9,607 bases of DNA from JBQCHF01 sp051954955 (GCA_051954955.1 JBQCHF010000085.1:1-9607); one strand, 5' to 3'; positions 1-5,754 are shown, counted from the first letter of the stretch. Translations and numbers: made by a program. Notes: a model not told the origin generated them from the sequence alone.

Positions 1-30
1 CTGGGGGGGGCGGCGCGGGCCGGCGCGCTG

Positions 31-87
31 TTTGGGTGTGGGTCCCCCAGAGCCAAACGTATTGGGTCTGGGCCCCCCTCACCAAAT
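31..87. repeat. Long nested inverted repeat, possible bidirectional terminator or REP-like element
   Basis: The whole 57 bp is symmetric about position 59. The inner stem pairs 46-56 with 62-72 (10 of 11 bases, one G-G mismatch) around the loop ACGTA. The outer stem pairs 32-42 with 76-86 (9 of 11), separated by a 3x3 internal loop. The left half alone (31-57) can also fold: TTTGG pairs CCAAA and TGGG pairs CCCA. The right half (61-87) folds less well. It lies 162 bp past the DUF429 stop, so it could end transcription from either side. There is no T-tract. It could equally be a dispersed intergenic palindrome. The symmetry is seen; the role is inferred. Confidence 0.6.
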
Positions 88-249
88 CGACTTGATCTTG
101 GTGGCCGCGAGCACATCCGCAGCGGGGTGCTCGCCGGACGCTGCCCTCTCGGTCCTCCTGTCAGCAGCGCCCTTTCCCCACCGCGGAACCGCAGCCTCAC
201 CATCTCTGCATGATCACGGCAGGGGGAGGCGGGGTGGTGGACCGGGACC
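88..249. other. Gene-free stretch downstream of the DUF429 gene
   Basis: No reading frame with a credible start, ribosome site or protein-like composition is visible on either strand. The only detail is a short less GC-rich patch, TGCATGATCACGGC at 207-220, containing the palindrome TGATCA and followed by a purine-rich G tract. Any gene to the left lies outside the window. Confidence 0.5.
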
Positions 250-939
250 TCAGACCACGATCCGCATCGGCCGGCCGGCGTCGTCGCGGGGCGGGTCGGC
301 GGGCAGGCTGACGGACTCGCCGCGCAGGATGCGCCAGGCGGTCCACGCGGCGGCGACGGCGTCGACGGCGTCGTCGCCGGGCGGGACGTCCAGGTCGGGA
401 AGCCAGGTGCGCAGGGCGGCCAGGCGTTCGGCGCGGCCATCGGGGGTCTTCTTCGCGCCGAGCACGCGCCCGGCCAGGCGGGCGAAGGACACCTCTGGGT
501 GCACCTCGACGACGCGGACGTCGTCGGCGAGCGCGTCCACCTCGGCGATCTTCGGCACGATGTTCCAGGTCTGCCGGGACAGCGACTTGCCGTGCGCGGC
601 CACGGACAGCGTGCGGGCCTCGTCGTAGTCATCGGCCTCCAGCACCGCGCGGACCGGCGCCGGGAAGACGCTCGAGCCGCGCGAGGACAGCAGCCGGCGG
701 GCGAGCAAGTCTGCCTCGCGCGATCCCTCGGACGCCAGGCCGATGGGGATGTCGACCGCGATCACCTCGGCGCCCCGGTCCAGCACGTCCTCGAAGGTCC
801 GCTCGACCGAGAACCGCACCCCCCGCGCGGTGCCCGCCCCGTCGACGGCCACCTCGGCGACGTACCAGCCGCCGCGGCAGCCGTCGACGCCGAGCACCGA
901 CCGGGGGACCGACGGCGGGGCCGCCTGCTGGTAGCTCAC
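250..939 (-). CDS. DUF429 family protein, predicted RNase H-fold nuclease
   Basis: The product is 229 aa and resembles the DUF429 family, which is annotated by fold as a predicted RNase H-like nuclease; the substrate is not established. Visible blocks are LGVDGCRGGW (16-25), AVDIPIGL (61-68), SSVFPAPVR (89-97), KSLSRQTWNI (118-127), VEVHPEVSF (144-152) and GDDAVDAVAAAWTAW (188-202). Acidic residues D19, D63, E145 and D189/D190/D193 sit where an RNase H-like metal site would need them; that assignment is inferred. The start is GTG at 939, the last start codon before the conserved beta strand. The upstream frame is open but overlaps rpiB antisense, so I reject it. No Shine-Dalgarno is visible. 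The gene is divergent from rpiB with only 27 bp between, so promoters must overlap. The family call is good; the function is open. Confidence 0.85.
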   Translation of the reverse strand: MSYQQAAPPSVPRSVLGVDGCRGGWYVAEVAVDGAGTARGVRFSVERTFEDVLDRGAEVIAVDIPIGLASEGSREADLLARRLLSSRGSSVFPAPVRAVLEADDYDEARTLSVAAHGKSLSRQTWNIVPKIAEVDALADDVRVVEVHPEVSFARLAGRVLGAKKTPDGRAERLAALRTWLPDLDVPPGDDAVDAVAAAWTAWRILRGESVSLPADPPRDDAGRPMRIVV

Positions 940-966
940 GCCCCACAACCTGCCAGACTGCGCCCC
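940..966. promoter_or_regulatory. 27-bp divergent intergenic region with mirrored -10-like hexamers
   Basis: On the plus strand CAGACT (954-959) lies 7 nt before the rpiB ATG. On the minus strand CAGGTT (947-952 read in reverse) lies 7 nt before the DUF429 GTG. Both fit the A2/T6 pattern of actinobacterial -10 elements but lack the first T. The 7-nt spacing would put each transcription start at its start codon, giving two leaderless mRNAs. Neither gene shows a Shine-Dalgarno, and no good -35 is visible. Confidence 0.35.
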
Positions 967-1473
967 ATGCGCGTCCACATCGGGGCCGACCACGCGGCCT
1001 GGGAGCTCAAGGAGCACCTCGTCGGCTGGCTCGAGGAGCAGGGCCACGAGGTCGTCGACCACGGCCCGCACGCCTTCGACCCCGACGACGACTACCCGGT
1101 GTTCGTGCTGCGCGCGGCCGAGGCCGTGGCCGCGGACCGCACCAGCCTGGGCATCGTCCTGGGCGGCTCGGGCAACGGCGAGCAGATCGCGGCCAACAAG
1201 GTGCGCGGCATCCGCGCGGCGCTGGCCTGGAACGAGGACACCGCGGCCCTGGCCCGCGAGCACAACGACGCCAACGTGGTCAGCATCGGCGCGCGCCAGC
1301 ACACCACCGACGAGGCCACCCGCTTCGTCGAGGTCTTCCTGGCCACGCCGTTCTCCAACGGCGAGCGGCACCAGCGCCGGATCGGCCTGCTCACCGCCTA
1401 CGAGACCACTGGCGAGCTGCCGCCGCTGCCCGGGTCGCCGGACGCCGCCGAGGGTGGCACGCTGCCGGTCTGA
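967..1473 (+). CDS. rpiB: Ribose-5-phosphate isomerase B (RpiB/LacAB family)
   Basis: RpiB interconverts ribulose-5-phosphate and ribose-5-phosphate in the cytosolic non-oxidative pentose phosphate pathway. The 168-aa product is close to the usual 150-165 aa. It shows GADHA (6-10), the phosphate-loop block GIVLGGSGNGEQIAANKV (62-79) and LAREHNDANV (95-104), whose H99/N100 are in the substrate pocket of the family. At the position of the catalytic Cys of E. coli RpiB the protein has Ser68. M. tuberculosis RpiB also lacks that Cys and uses a Glu as base, matching E72 here. ATG 967 lies directly before the first beta strand (MRVHIGADH). No Shine-Dalgarno precedes it, so it is probably leaderless. 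The Nei-type gene follows 54 bp downstream and is likely cotranscribed. The acidic/Pro-rich C-terminus (about 150-168) is a typical actinobacterial tail. Confidence 0.95.
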   Translation: MRVHIGADHAAWELKEHLVGWLEEQGHEVVDHGPHAFDPDDDYPVFVLRAAEAVAADRTSLGIVLGGSGNGEQIAANKVRGIRAALAWNEDTAALAREHNDANVVSIGARQHTTDEATRFVEVFLATPFSNGERHQRRIGLLTAYETTGELPPLPGSPDAAEGGTLPV

Positions 1474-1513
1474 CCGCTCGACGCAGGACGCGGCGGTCTT
1501 TCCGACGACGCGT

Positions 1514-1518
1514 AGGAG
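1514..1518 (+). promoter_or_regulatory. Ribosome binding site that fixes the glycosylase start
   Basis: AGGAG ends 9 nt before GTG 1528. A TTG at 1522 in the same frame would leave only 3 nt and would add Met-Gln before Val-Pro. That would bury the catalytic proline, which must be residue 2. Spacing and chemistry both choose 1528. Confidence 0.85.
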
Positions 1519-1527
1519 CAGTTGCAG

Positions 1528-2340
1528 GTGCCCGAGGGCCACACGATCCACCGACTCGCCCGCGACCTCGGCGCCCGCTTCGCCGGCGACGCCGTGCGCG
1601 CGAGCAGCCCGCAGGGGCGGTTCGAGGAGGGTGCCGCGCTCGTCGACGGCCAGGTGCTGCAGGGCACCGACGCCCACGGCAAGCACCTCTTCCTCGGCCC
1701 CGTGGACACCAAGGCGGGGGAGCGCTGGGTGCACGTGCACCTCGGCCTCTACGGCACCTTCCGGTTCGGCCACCAGCCCGCGCCCGCGGTGCGCGGGGCG
1801 CTCCGGCTGCGGCTGGACAACGACGAGCACTGGGCCGACCTGCGCGGCCCGACGGCGTGCGAGCTGGTCGACCCGGCGCAGAAGTCGGGCCTGCACGCGC
1901 GGCTGGGCGCGGACCCGCTGCGCCGCGACGCCGACCCCGAGCGCGCGTACGCCCGCATCTCCCGCTCACGCACCGCCGTGGGCGCCCTGCTCATGCAGCA
2001 GGAGGTGGTGGCCGGCGTCGGCAACGTCTACCGCGCCGAGGTGCTCTTCCGGCACGGCATCAGCCCGCACCGGCCCGGCAAGGGCGTGGACCAGGCGACC
2101 TGGGACGCGGTGTGGGAGGACCTGCGCGGGTTGCTGCGTGCGGGGGTGAAGGCCGGGCGGATCGTGACGACGCTGCCCGCCGACCGGCCGGAGGGGCGCC
2201 GGCGCAGCCCGCGCCGGGAGGACTCCTTCTACGTCTACAAGCGGACCGGGCTGCCCTGCCGCCGGTGCGGCACCGCGGTGCTCAGCGAGCCGTTCGTGGG
2301 CCGGACCCTCTACTGGTGCCCGGCCTGCCAGCCCGCCTGA
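1528..2340 (+). CDS. nei: Fpg/Nei family DNA glycosylase/AP lyase, Nei2-like
   Basis: A bifunctional base-excision repair enzyme that removes oxidised bases and cleaves the abasic site. The 270-aa product has the family's full set of features. The N-terminus is MPEGHTIHR, with nucleophile P2 and catalytic E3. K52 lies in HGKHLF. The strand HVHLGLYGTF spans 69-78. The helix-two-turn-helix includes GVGNVYRAEVLF (163-174) with the conserved N166. A C-terminal zinc finger uses C244, C247, C264 and C267 in CX2CX16CX2C spacing, with the DNA-contacting R259 between. PEGHT rather than PELPE indicates Nei rather than MutM/Fpg. It closely resembles M. tuberculosis Nei2, which I recall as also neighbouring rpiB. 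It follows rpiB in the same direction and converges with the GNAT gene, 15 bp from its stop. The exact lesion preference cannot be read from sequence. Confidence 0.95.
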   Translation: MPEGHTIHRLARDLGARFAGDAVRASSPQGRFEEGAALVDGQVLQGTDAHGKHLFLGPVDTKAGERWVHVHLGLYGTFRFGHQPAPAVRGALRLRLDNDEHWADLRGPTACELVDPAQKSGLHARLGADPLRRDADPERAYARISRSRTAVGALLMQQEVVAGVGNVYRAEVLFRHGISPHRPGKGVDQATWDAVWEDLRGLLRAGVKAGRIVTTLPADRPEGRRRSPRREDSFYVYKRTGLPCRRCGTAVLSEPFVGRTLYWCPACQPA

Positions 2341-2355
2341 GGAGGCGCGGCCCGG

Positions 2356-3663
2356 TCAGAAGACGGTCGGGCACCACGGCTCGACGTCGCCGGTGAAGGC
2401 GCGGTCGGCGGCGAGCACCGCTCCCGACGTCCGCTCCTTCACCCGTCCGGCGGCCGCGGCGCGCGACAGCGCCCGGGCCGAGCCGAGGTAGGCGGCACCC
2501 AGCACCGCCACCGGCAGCGCCAGGTCCGCCGGCTCCGACGTCGGCTCGCACGAGGCGCCGCCCGCGCCGGCCGAGAGCCGCCAGCGCCCCGCGTTCCACG
2601 GGCACTGCTCGTCGACGACCTCCACGACGACGTCCACCTCGCTGCGGTAGGTGCGGGCGGCCAGCGCGGCCGGCAGGCCGACCAGCCGGACGTAGAGGGC
2701 GTCGCCGAGCACCGGCCGAGCGCGTCGCGGGTCGGCGAGCAGGTCCAAGGCCGGGTCGTCGACCGGGCGGCGCTGCAGGGACAGCGTGGCGGTGAGGTCG
2801 AGGTCGCTGAGGTAGCGCAGCAGGGCGGCGTAGGCGGCGGCGTCCAGCGCCTTCGCCTCGCGCACGTGCACGACGCCCTGGGGGCCCGGGCCACCGGGGC
2901 CGCTCCACCGGGCCTCGGTGCGGTAGCGGGCGTAGGCGCGGGCCGTCCCCTGCTCGTCCTCCACCAGCGCCACCCGCAGGCGCGACTGGCCGCCGCGGAA
3001 GGACGGGGCGTCGAACAGCTCGCGCCGGTGCCAGCGCGCGTCCCGCGCGTAGAAGCCCGGCCGGGTGGCCCGCACCGCGTCGTAGACGCCCGCGCAGACG
3101 TCCAGCGACTCCTCCGGGTCGACGAGGCGCACCCGCAGCCCGGGGTCGGTCGCTGCGAGTACGGCGGCGGGGGAGCGGGGCACCTCGAAGCTCAGCTGCC
3201 AGGAGGCGCGGCCGTAGCCGTAGCGGCCGTAGATGCCGGCCTCGCTGGCCCAGAGCACCGCCACCGGCTCCTGCCCGGCCGCGTGGATGCCGTCCAACTG
3301 GTGGCGCATGAGGGCGCTGAGCACCCCGCGCCGACGGTGGGTGGGCGCCACCGAGACCCAGGTGACGCCGGCGGCGGGGACCCGACCGCCGGGCACGGTG
3401 AGGTCGAACGTGTAGGCCGCCGCGGAGCCGACGAGCAGCTCGCCGTCGTAGGCGCCCAGCGAGCGGTCCAGCTCGTGCACCGACCGTTCGAGCTCGAGCT
3501 CCTCCGGAGTGGTCTCGCCGAGGAAGGCGAGCTCGCCGAGCCGGGCGTACGCCGGCCACTCGTCCGGGTGGATGGTGCGGACCGACCACCCGCCCGAGGG
3601 TCGCTCGGCCGTGCCGTGCGGGCGGTGGTCTACGTCGGGCAAGCCGGTCCTGGTGGTCGTCAC
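2356..3663 (-). CDS. Eis-like GNAT family N-acetyltransferase
   Basis: The 435-aa product matches the architecture of mycobacterial Eis: two GNAT folds followed by an SCP2-like C-terminal domain. It transfers acetyl from acetyl-CoA to amines. Eis itself acetylates aminoglycosides at several positions and also protein lysines; the substrate here is unknown. The acetyl-CoA loop is VSVAPTHRRRGVL (103-115). The block ASEAGIYGRYGYG (139-151) carries Y145, at the place of the Eis general acid Tyr126. The chain ends in Phe, as in Eis, where the C-terminal carboxylate serves as general base. SYLGSA-like sequence near the C-terminus (AAYLGSARAL) also matches Eis. The start is GTG 3663. The first 25 residues are an unaligned extension, and TTG at codon 8 is an alternative. 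The Shine-Dalgarno is weak. The gene is divergent from the phosphatase across 131 bp. Confidence 0.88.
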   Translation of the reverse strand: MTTTRTGLPDVDHRPHGTAERPSGGWSVRTIHPDEWPAYARLGELAFLGETTPEELELERSVHELDRSLGAYDGELLVGSAAAYTFDLTVPGGRVPAAGVTWVSVAPTHRRRGVLSALMRHQLDGIHAAGQEPVAVLWASEAGIYGRYGYGRASWQLSFEVPRSPAAVLAATDPGLRVRLVDPEESLDVCAGVYDAVRATRPGFYARDARWHRRELFDAPSFRGGQSRLRVALVEDEQGTARAYARYRTEARWSGPGGPGPQGVVHVREAKALDAAAYAALLRYLSDLDLTATLSLQRRPVDDPALDLLADPRRARPVLGDALYVRLVGLPAALAARTYRSEVDVVVEVVDEQCPWNAGRWRLSAGAGGASCEPTSEPADLALPVAVLGAAYLGSARALSRAAAAGRVKERTSGAVLAADRAFTGDVEPWCPTVF

Positions 3664-3782
3664 CCGTCTGGCCTACCAGGCCCGAAGGCGTGGCGCCGAA
3701 CGGTTTTCGAGCGGTCGGGATCACCCGCGCGGAGCAGCCGGACGCATCGCGTGGACCGCCGGTGACGGACGGTCGACAGCGC

Positions 3783-3788
3783 TAGGGT
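3783..3788 (+). promoter_or_regulatory. Candidate -10 of a leaderless promoter for the phosphatase
   Basis: TAGGGT fits TANNNT and is followed by 6 nt and then ATG 3795, so transcription would begin at or next to the start codon. No Shine-Dalgarno is present upstream of the ATG, which agrees. GTGACG at 3762-3767 is a weak -35 with a short 15-nt spacer. Confidence 0.5.
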
Positions 3789-3794
3789 CGCTGC

Positions 3795-4907
3795 ATGGCC
3801 CGGACGGACCTGCCCCGGCGGGGCACGCTCGCCCGCGGATGGCGTCGGAGCTCGACGACGGTGCGCCGTCGGATCGTGCCCTCCGATGCCTTCGCGCTGC
3901 TGTCCGCGGCCCTGCTCGCCTGCGGGCTCGCGGCGGCGTCCGTCCGGGTGCCGGACTGGGTGCCCATCTCGGCGCTGGCCCTGGTCCTGTTCCTCGGCGG
4001 CTTCCTGCTCACCCTTCGCTCGATGGTGCTCATCGGCATCGTCGTGGCCGGCCTGCTGGTGGCGGTCACGGTGGGGCGTAGCGACAGCGCCCGGCCGGTC
4101 ACGCCCGGCGGCGCCATCGTCGTGCTCGCCATGCTCGTCCTCGTGCTCGTGGTGGCCCGCAGCCGGTCCCGGCTCGGCGTCCCGGGCACCCGCGGGGAGT
4201 CGATGCTGGTCGACCTGCGCGACCGTCTGCGAGCCCAGGGCGAGCTGCCACCGCTGCCCTCCGGCTGGGGCGCGGAGGTCGTCCTGCGCAGCGCCTACGG
4301 CGCCACCTTCTCCGGCGACTTCCTGGTGGCCAGCCAGTCCCCGGACGAGCGCACGCTCGAGGTCGCGCTGGTCGACGTCTCCGGCAAGGGCGTCGACGCC
4401 GGCACGCGCGCGCTGCTGCTGTCCGGCGCCTTCGGCGGCCTGCTGGGGGCGATGGACCGCGAGGACTTCCTGCCTGCGGCCAACCAGTACCTGCTGCGCC
4501 AGCGCTGGCGCGAGGGCTTCGCCACCGCGGTGCACCTGGTCATCGACCTCGAATCCGGCGACTACCTGGTCACCAGCGCCGGCCACCCCCCGGCCGCCCA
4601 GTTCTTCGCCGGCAGCGGCCGCTGGCGCACCACCGACTCCACCACCGGCCCGCTGCTCGGCGTCGTCGAGGACGGCGAGTACGTGGGCGAGAAGGGCCGG
4701 CTGGACCGCGGCGACGCGATGCTCCTCTACACCGACGGCGTGGTCGAGGTCCCCGGCCGCGACCTCTCCGTGGGCATCGACCGCCTCCTGGGCGAGGCCG
4801 AGCGCCTGGTCACCCGCGGCTTCCGGCACGGTGCCCGCAAGCTCGTCGACGCCGTGGCCAGCGGCGAGAGCGACGACCGTGCGCTGGTGTTGATCTGGCG
4901 GGAGTGA
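3795..4907 (+). CDS. Membrane-anchored PP2C/SpoIIE-type serine/threonine phosphatase
   Basis: The 370-aa product has a basic N-terminus (about 1-30, rich in Arg) and four hydrophobic helices near 32-50, 55-74, 77-94 and 104-121. A cytosolic PPM/SpoIIE-type phosphatase domain covers about 140-370. Metal-binding motifs appear in order: FSGDF (172-176, D175), VALVDVSGKG (190-199, D194), TSAGHPP (260-266), LLYTDGVVE (310-318, D314) and SDDRALV (359-365, D360/D361). The family dephosphorylates phospho-Ser/Thr proteins, often anti-sigma-factor antagonists. No PAS, GAF, HAMP or kinase-like domain is present, so any signal would have to be sensed through the membrane part. No sigma factor, anti-sigma factor or antagonist gene is adjacent, so the target is unknown. 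The ATG start sits 6 nt after a -10-like TAGGGT, suggesting a leaderless message. Confidence 0.92.
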   Translation: MARTDLPRRGTLARGWRRSSTTVRRRIVPSDAFALLSAALLACGLAAASVRVPDWVPISALALVLFLGGFLLTLRSMVLIGIVVAGLLVAVTVGRSDSARPVTPGGAIVVLAMLVLVLVVARSRSRLGVPGTRGESMLVDLRDRLRAQGELPPLPSGWGAEVVLRSAYGATFSGDFLVASQSPDERTLEVALVDVSGKGVDAGTRALLLSGAFGGLLGAMDREDFLPAANQYLLRQRWREGFATAVHLVIDLESGDYLVTSAGHPPAAQFFAGSGRWRTTDSTTGPLLGVVEDGEYVGEKGRLDRGDAMLLYTDGVVEVPGRDLSVGIDRLLGEAERLVTRGFRHGARKLVDAVASGESDDRALVLIWRE

Positions 4908-4970
4908 GGGGGTCGCGATGTCCGGGTCTGCGGGCGGCCCTTCGCGCTGACGGGGGGCGGTCGGGCTCGG

Positions 4971-5007
4971 GACGGTCAAAGGCGCTGGTGACGGGGGCGG
5001 CCGGGCG
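4971..5007 (+). repeat. Intergenic repeat, copy 1 (inverted relative to copies 2 and 3)
   Basis: The core AGGCGCTGGTGACGG (4980-4994) is identical to the reverse complement of copies 2 and 3. Positions 4971-5000 match the reverse complement of 5311-5340 at 26 of 30 bases. They match copy 2 similarly, with ACGGTCA upstream of the core shared. Confidence 0.75.
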
Positions 5008-5063
5008 GATGCCGGTTCTGGCTGCCGGCCGGTGGGACTGCCGCCCGGGGCGCAAAGAGTGAC

Positions 5064-5082
5064 GGCGTTGTCGCGACACGCC
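5064..5082. promoter_or_regulatory. Perfect 10-bp palindrome with flanking complementary arms
   Basis: TGTCGCGACA (5069-5078) is a perfect palindrome. It is flanked by GGCG (5064-5067) and CGCC (5079-5082), with a single extra T on the left. It could be a dimeric repressor site or the stem of an RNA hairpin. No adjacent gene explains it. Confidence 0.4.
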
Positions 5083-5125
5083 GAGAAAACGTGCAATACG
5101 GTCACACTCTGGCCGGGGAAGATCC

Positions 5126-5178
5126 AGTGGAAGGTTGCTGTCGGAGACGCCGGCGTGGCGCGCCAACAAGCTTCCACT
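5126..5178. other. Long-armed stem-loop in the gene-free region
   Basis: AGTGGAAGGTTG (5126-5137) pairs with CAAGCTTCCACT (5167-5178) at 11 of 12 positions around a 29-nt loop. The loop itself contains the short palindromes CGCCGGCG and TGGCGCGCCA. It could be a structured RNA, a terminator without T-tract or the subterminal hairpin of a small mobile element. I do not recognise a known riboswitch class. Confidence 0.45.
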
Positions 5179-5230
5179 CGCGGCCTGACATCCCCTCGGG
5201 ACCGCCGGCCGGCCACGTGGACCGCCCCGA

Positions 5231-5265
5231 CGCCCGCTGCCGCCGTCACCAGCGCCTGTGACCGT
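5231..5265 (-). repeat. Intergenic repeat, copy 2
   Basis: Positions 5231-5257 are identical, base for base over 27 bp, to 5305-5331 (copy 3), with 74 bp between starts. Read on the minus strand it continues as an ACGGTCA-like segment (to 5265) that matches copy 1. Confidence 0.85.
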
Positions 5266-5301
5266 GCGAGGCAGGTCCGCAGCCGGCCGCCCGAGCCGCT
5301 G

Positions 5302-5340
5302 CGCCGCCCGCTGCCGCCGTCACCAGCGCCTTCGACCCTC
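5302..5340 (-). repeat. Intergenic repeat, copy 3
   Basis: It contains the 27-bp exact match to copy 2 at 5305-5331. Its right end, to 5340, matches copy 1 in reverse complement, so copies 1 and 3 bound a segment of about 370 bp in inverted orientation. Confidence 0.85.
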
Positions 5341-5403
5341 ATAGGGGAGACGAGGGCGCCAGGCAGACCGAACGTGAGCGCCGCTCGCGCCTCTCACCAC
5401 AAG

Positions 5404-5474
5404 AGCGGGTGACGGGAATCGAACCCGCATGACCAGCTTGGAAGGCTGGGGCTCTGCCATTGAGCTACACCCGC
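5404..5474 (-). tRNA. tRNA-Gly (anticodon TCC)
   Basis: Read on the minus strand, the acceptor stem GCGGGTG (5474-5468) pairs with CACCCGC (5411-5405), followed by discriminator T at 5404. The D arm is GCTC/GAGC. The anticodon arm is CCAGC-CTTCCAA-GCTGG, giving anticodon TCC, which reads GGA and GGG. The T arm carries TTCGATT between complementary stems. CCA is not encoded; the genome continues CTT. It is transcribed away from tRNA-Pro with 91 bp between them. The downstream side shows only a weak GTGAG/CTCAC hairpin (5374-5397). Confidence 0.97.
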
Positions 5475-5546
5475 GCGGTCGGCTCCCTGCCCCGGACTGA
5501 CGCCGGGCACACCTCGCCGACTGCACGCGGCAGCCCGGGATGCCCC

Positions 5547-5552
5547 TAGACT
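5547..5552 (+). promoter_or_regulatory. Candidate -10 of the tRNA-Pro promoter
   Basis: TAGACT matches TANNNT and lies 13 nt before the mature 5' end of tRNA-Pro, leaving a leader of about 6 nt. No clear -35 is seen at 16-19 nt upstream. It is the nearest -10-like element upstream of trigger factor outside the tRNA body, so it may serve both genes. Confidence 0.5.
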
Positions 5553-5565
5553 CCTGCAGGCGCCG

Positions 5566-5641
5566 CGGGGCGTAGCGTAGTGGCTAGCGCGCCTGCTTTG
5601 GGTGCAGGAGATCGGGAGTTCGAGTCTCCCCGCCCCGACCA
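5566..5641 (+). tRNA. tRNA-Pro (anticodon TGG), CCA encoded
   Basis: The acceptor stem CGGGGCG (5566-5572) pairs with CGCCCCG (5631-5637), followed by discriminator A5638 and an encoded CCA (5639-5641). The anticodon arm is CCTGC-TTTGGGT-GCAGG, giving anticodon TGG, the proline tRNA able to wobble-read CCN codons. The T arm carries TTCGAGT between GGGAG-type stems. It lies 129 bp upstream of trigger factor on the same strand. Confidence 0.97.
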
Positions 5642-5647
5642 GCACGA

Positions 5648-5663
5648 CCCGCCACCTGGCGGG
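5648..5663 (+). terminator. Weak hairpin between tRNA-Pro and tig
   Basis: CCCGCC (5648-5653) pairs with GGCGGG (5658-5663) around ACCT, 6 nt past the tRNA CCA. No T-tract follows. It may mark processing or partial termination after tRNA-Pro. A second 6-bp hairpin, TCCGAC/GTCGGA with loop CGCC, lies at 5694-5709. Confidence 0.35.
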
Positions 5664-5754
5664 AGGTGTCCGCGCGGCACCGTGGCGTCGCCGTCCGACC
5701 GCCGTCGGAGGGCGCAGCGCCGAGCACGAGCACCCGACCGCAGCACCCGAAGGC

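Larger units (their letters stand above)
4908..5403. other. About 500-bp gene-free region between the phosphatase and tRNA-Gly
   Basis: No credible coding sequence is visible. The one plus-strand open frame has no ribosome site, and its translation changes character along its length, becoming Pro/Arg/Ala-rich in the repeats. The region holds three copies of a repeat (around 4971, 5231 and 5305), a stretch richer in A/T at about 5050-5180, and two palindromic structures inside it. The organisation suggests a small non-autonomous mobile element or a decayed regulatory region. Confidence 0.5.

Noticed and set aside
1..20. G8 run and GC palindromes at the left edge as a functional site
   Set aside because: They lie at the window boundary with no context on the left; short G runs are common here.
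940..1896. Long open extension upstream of the DUF429 gene on the minus strand, antisense to rpiB and nei
   Set aside because: Its translation is Arg/Val/Ala-rich with no family features and it covers two well-supported genes; open antisense frames are expected at this GC content.
2334..2347. Terminator between the convergent nei and acetyltransferase genes
   Set aside because: CGCCT/AGGCG around GAGG gives only a 5-bp stem overlapping the nei stop; too weak to call in such GC-rich DNA.
2282..3724. Minus-strand open frame across the acetyltransferase in another reading frame
   Set aside because: Extreme Arg/Pro/Gly composition and no recognisable motifs; it is a frame shadow of the Eis-like gene.
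5040..5180. c-di-AMP (ydaO-type) or other known riboswitch
   Set aside because: I could not match the conserved core of any class I know, and no downstream coding gene on the plus strand would be controlled before the minus-strand tRNA-Gly.
5032..5412. 126-aa plus-strand open frame in the gene-free region
   Set aside because: No Shine-Dalgarno, abrupt composition change across the repeats, and it ends in the tRNA-Gly gene.
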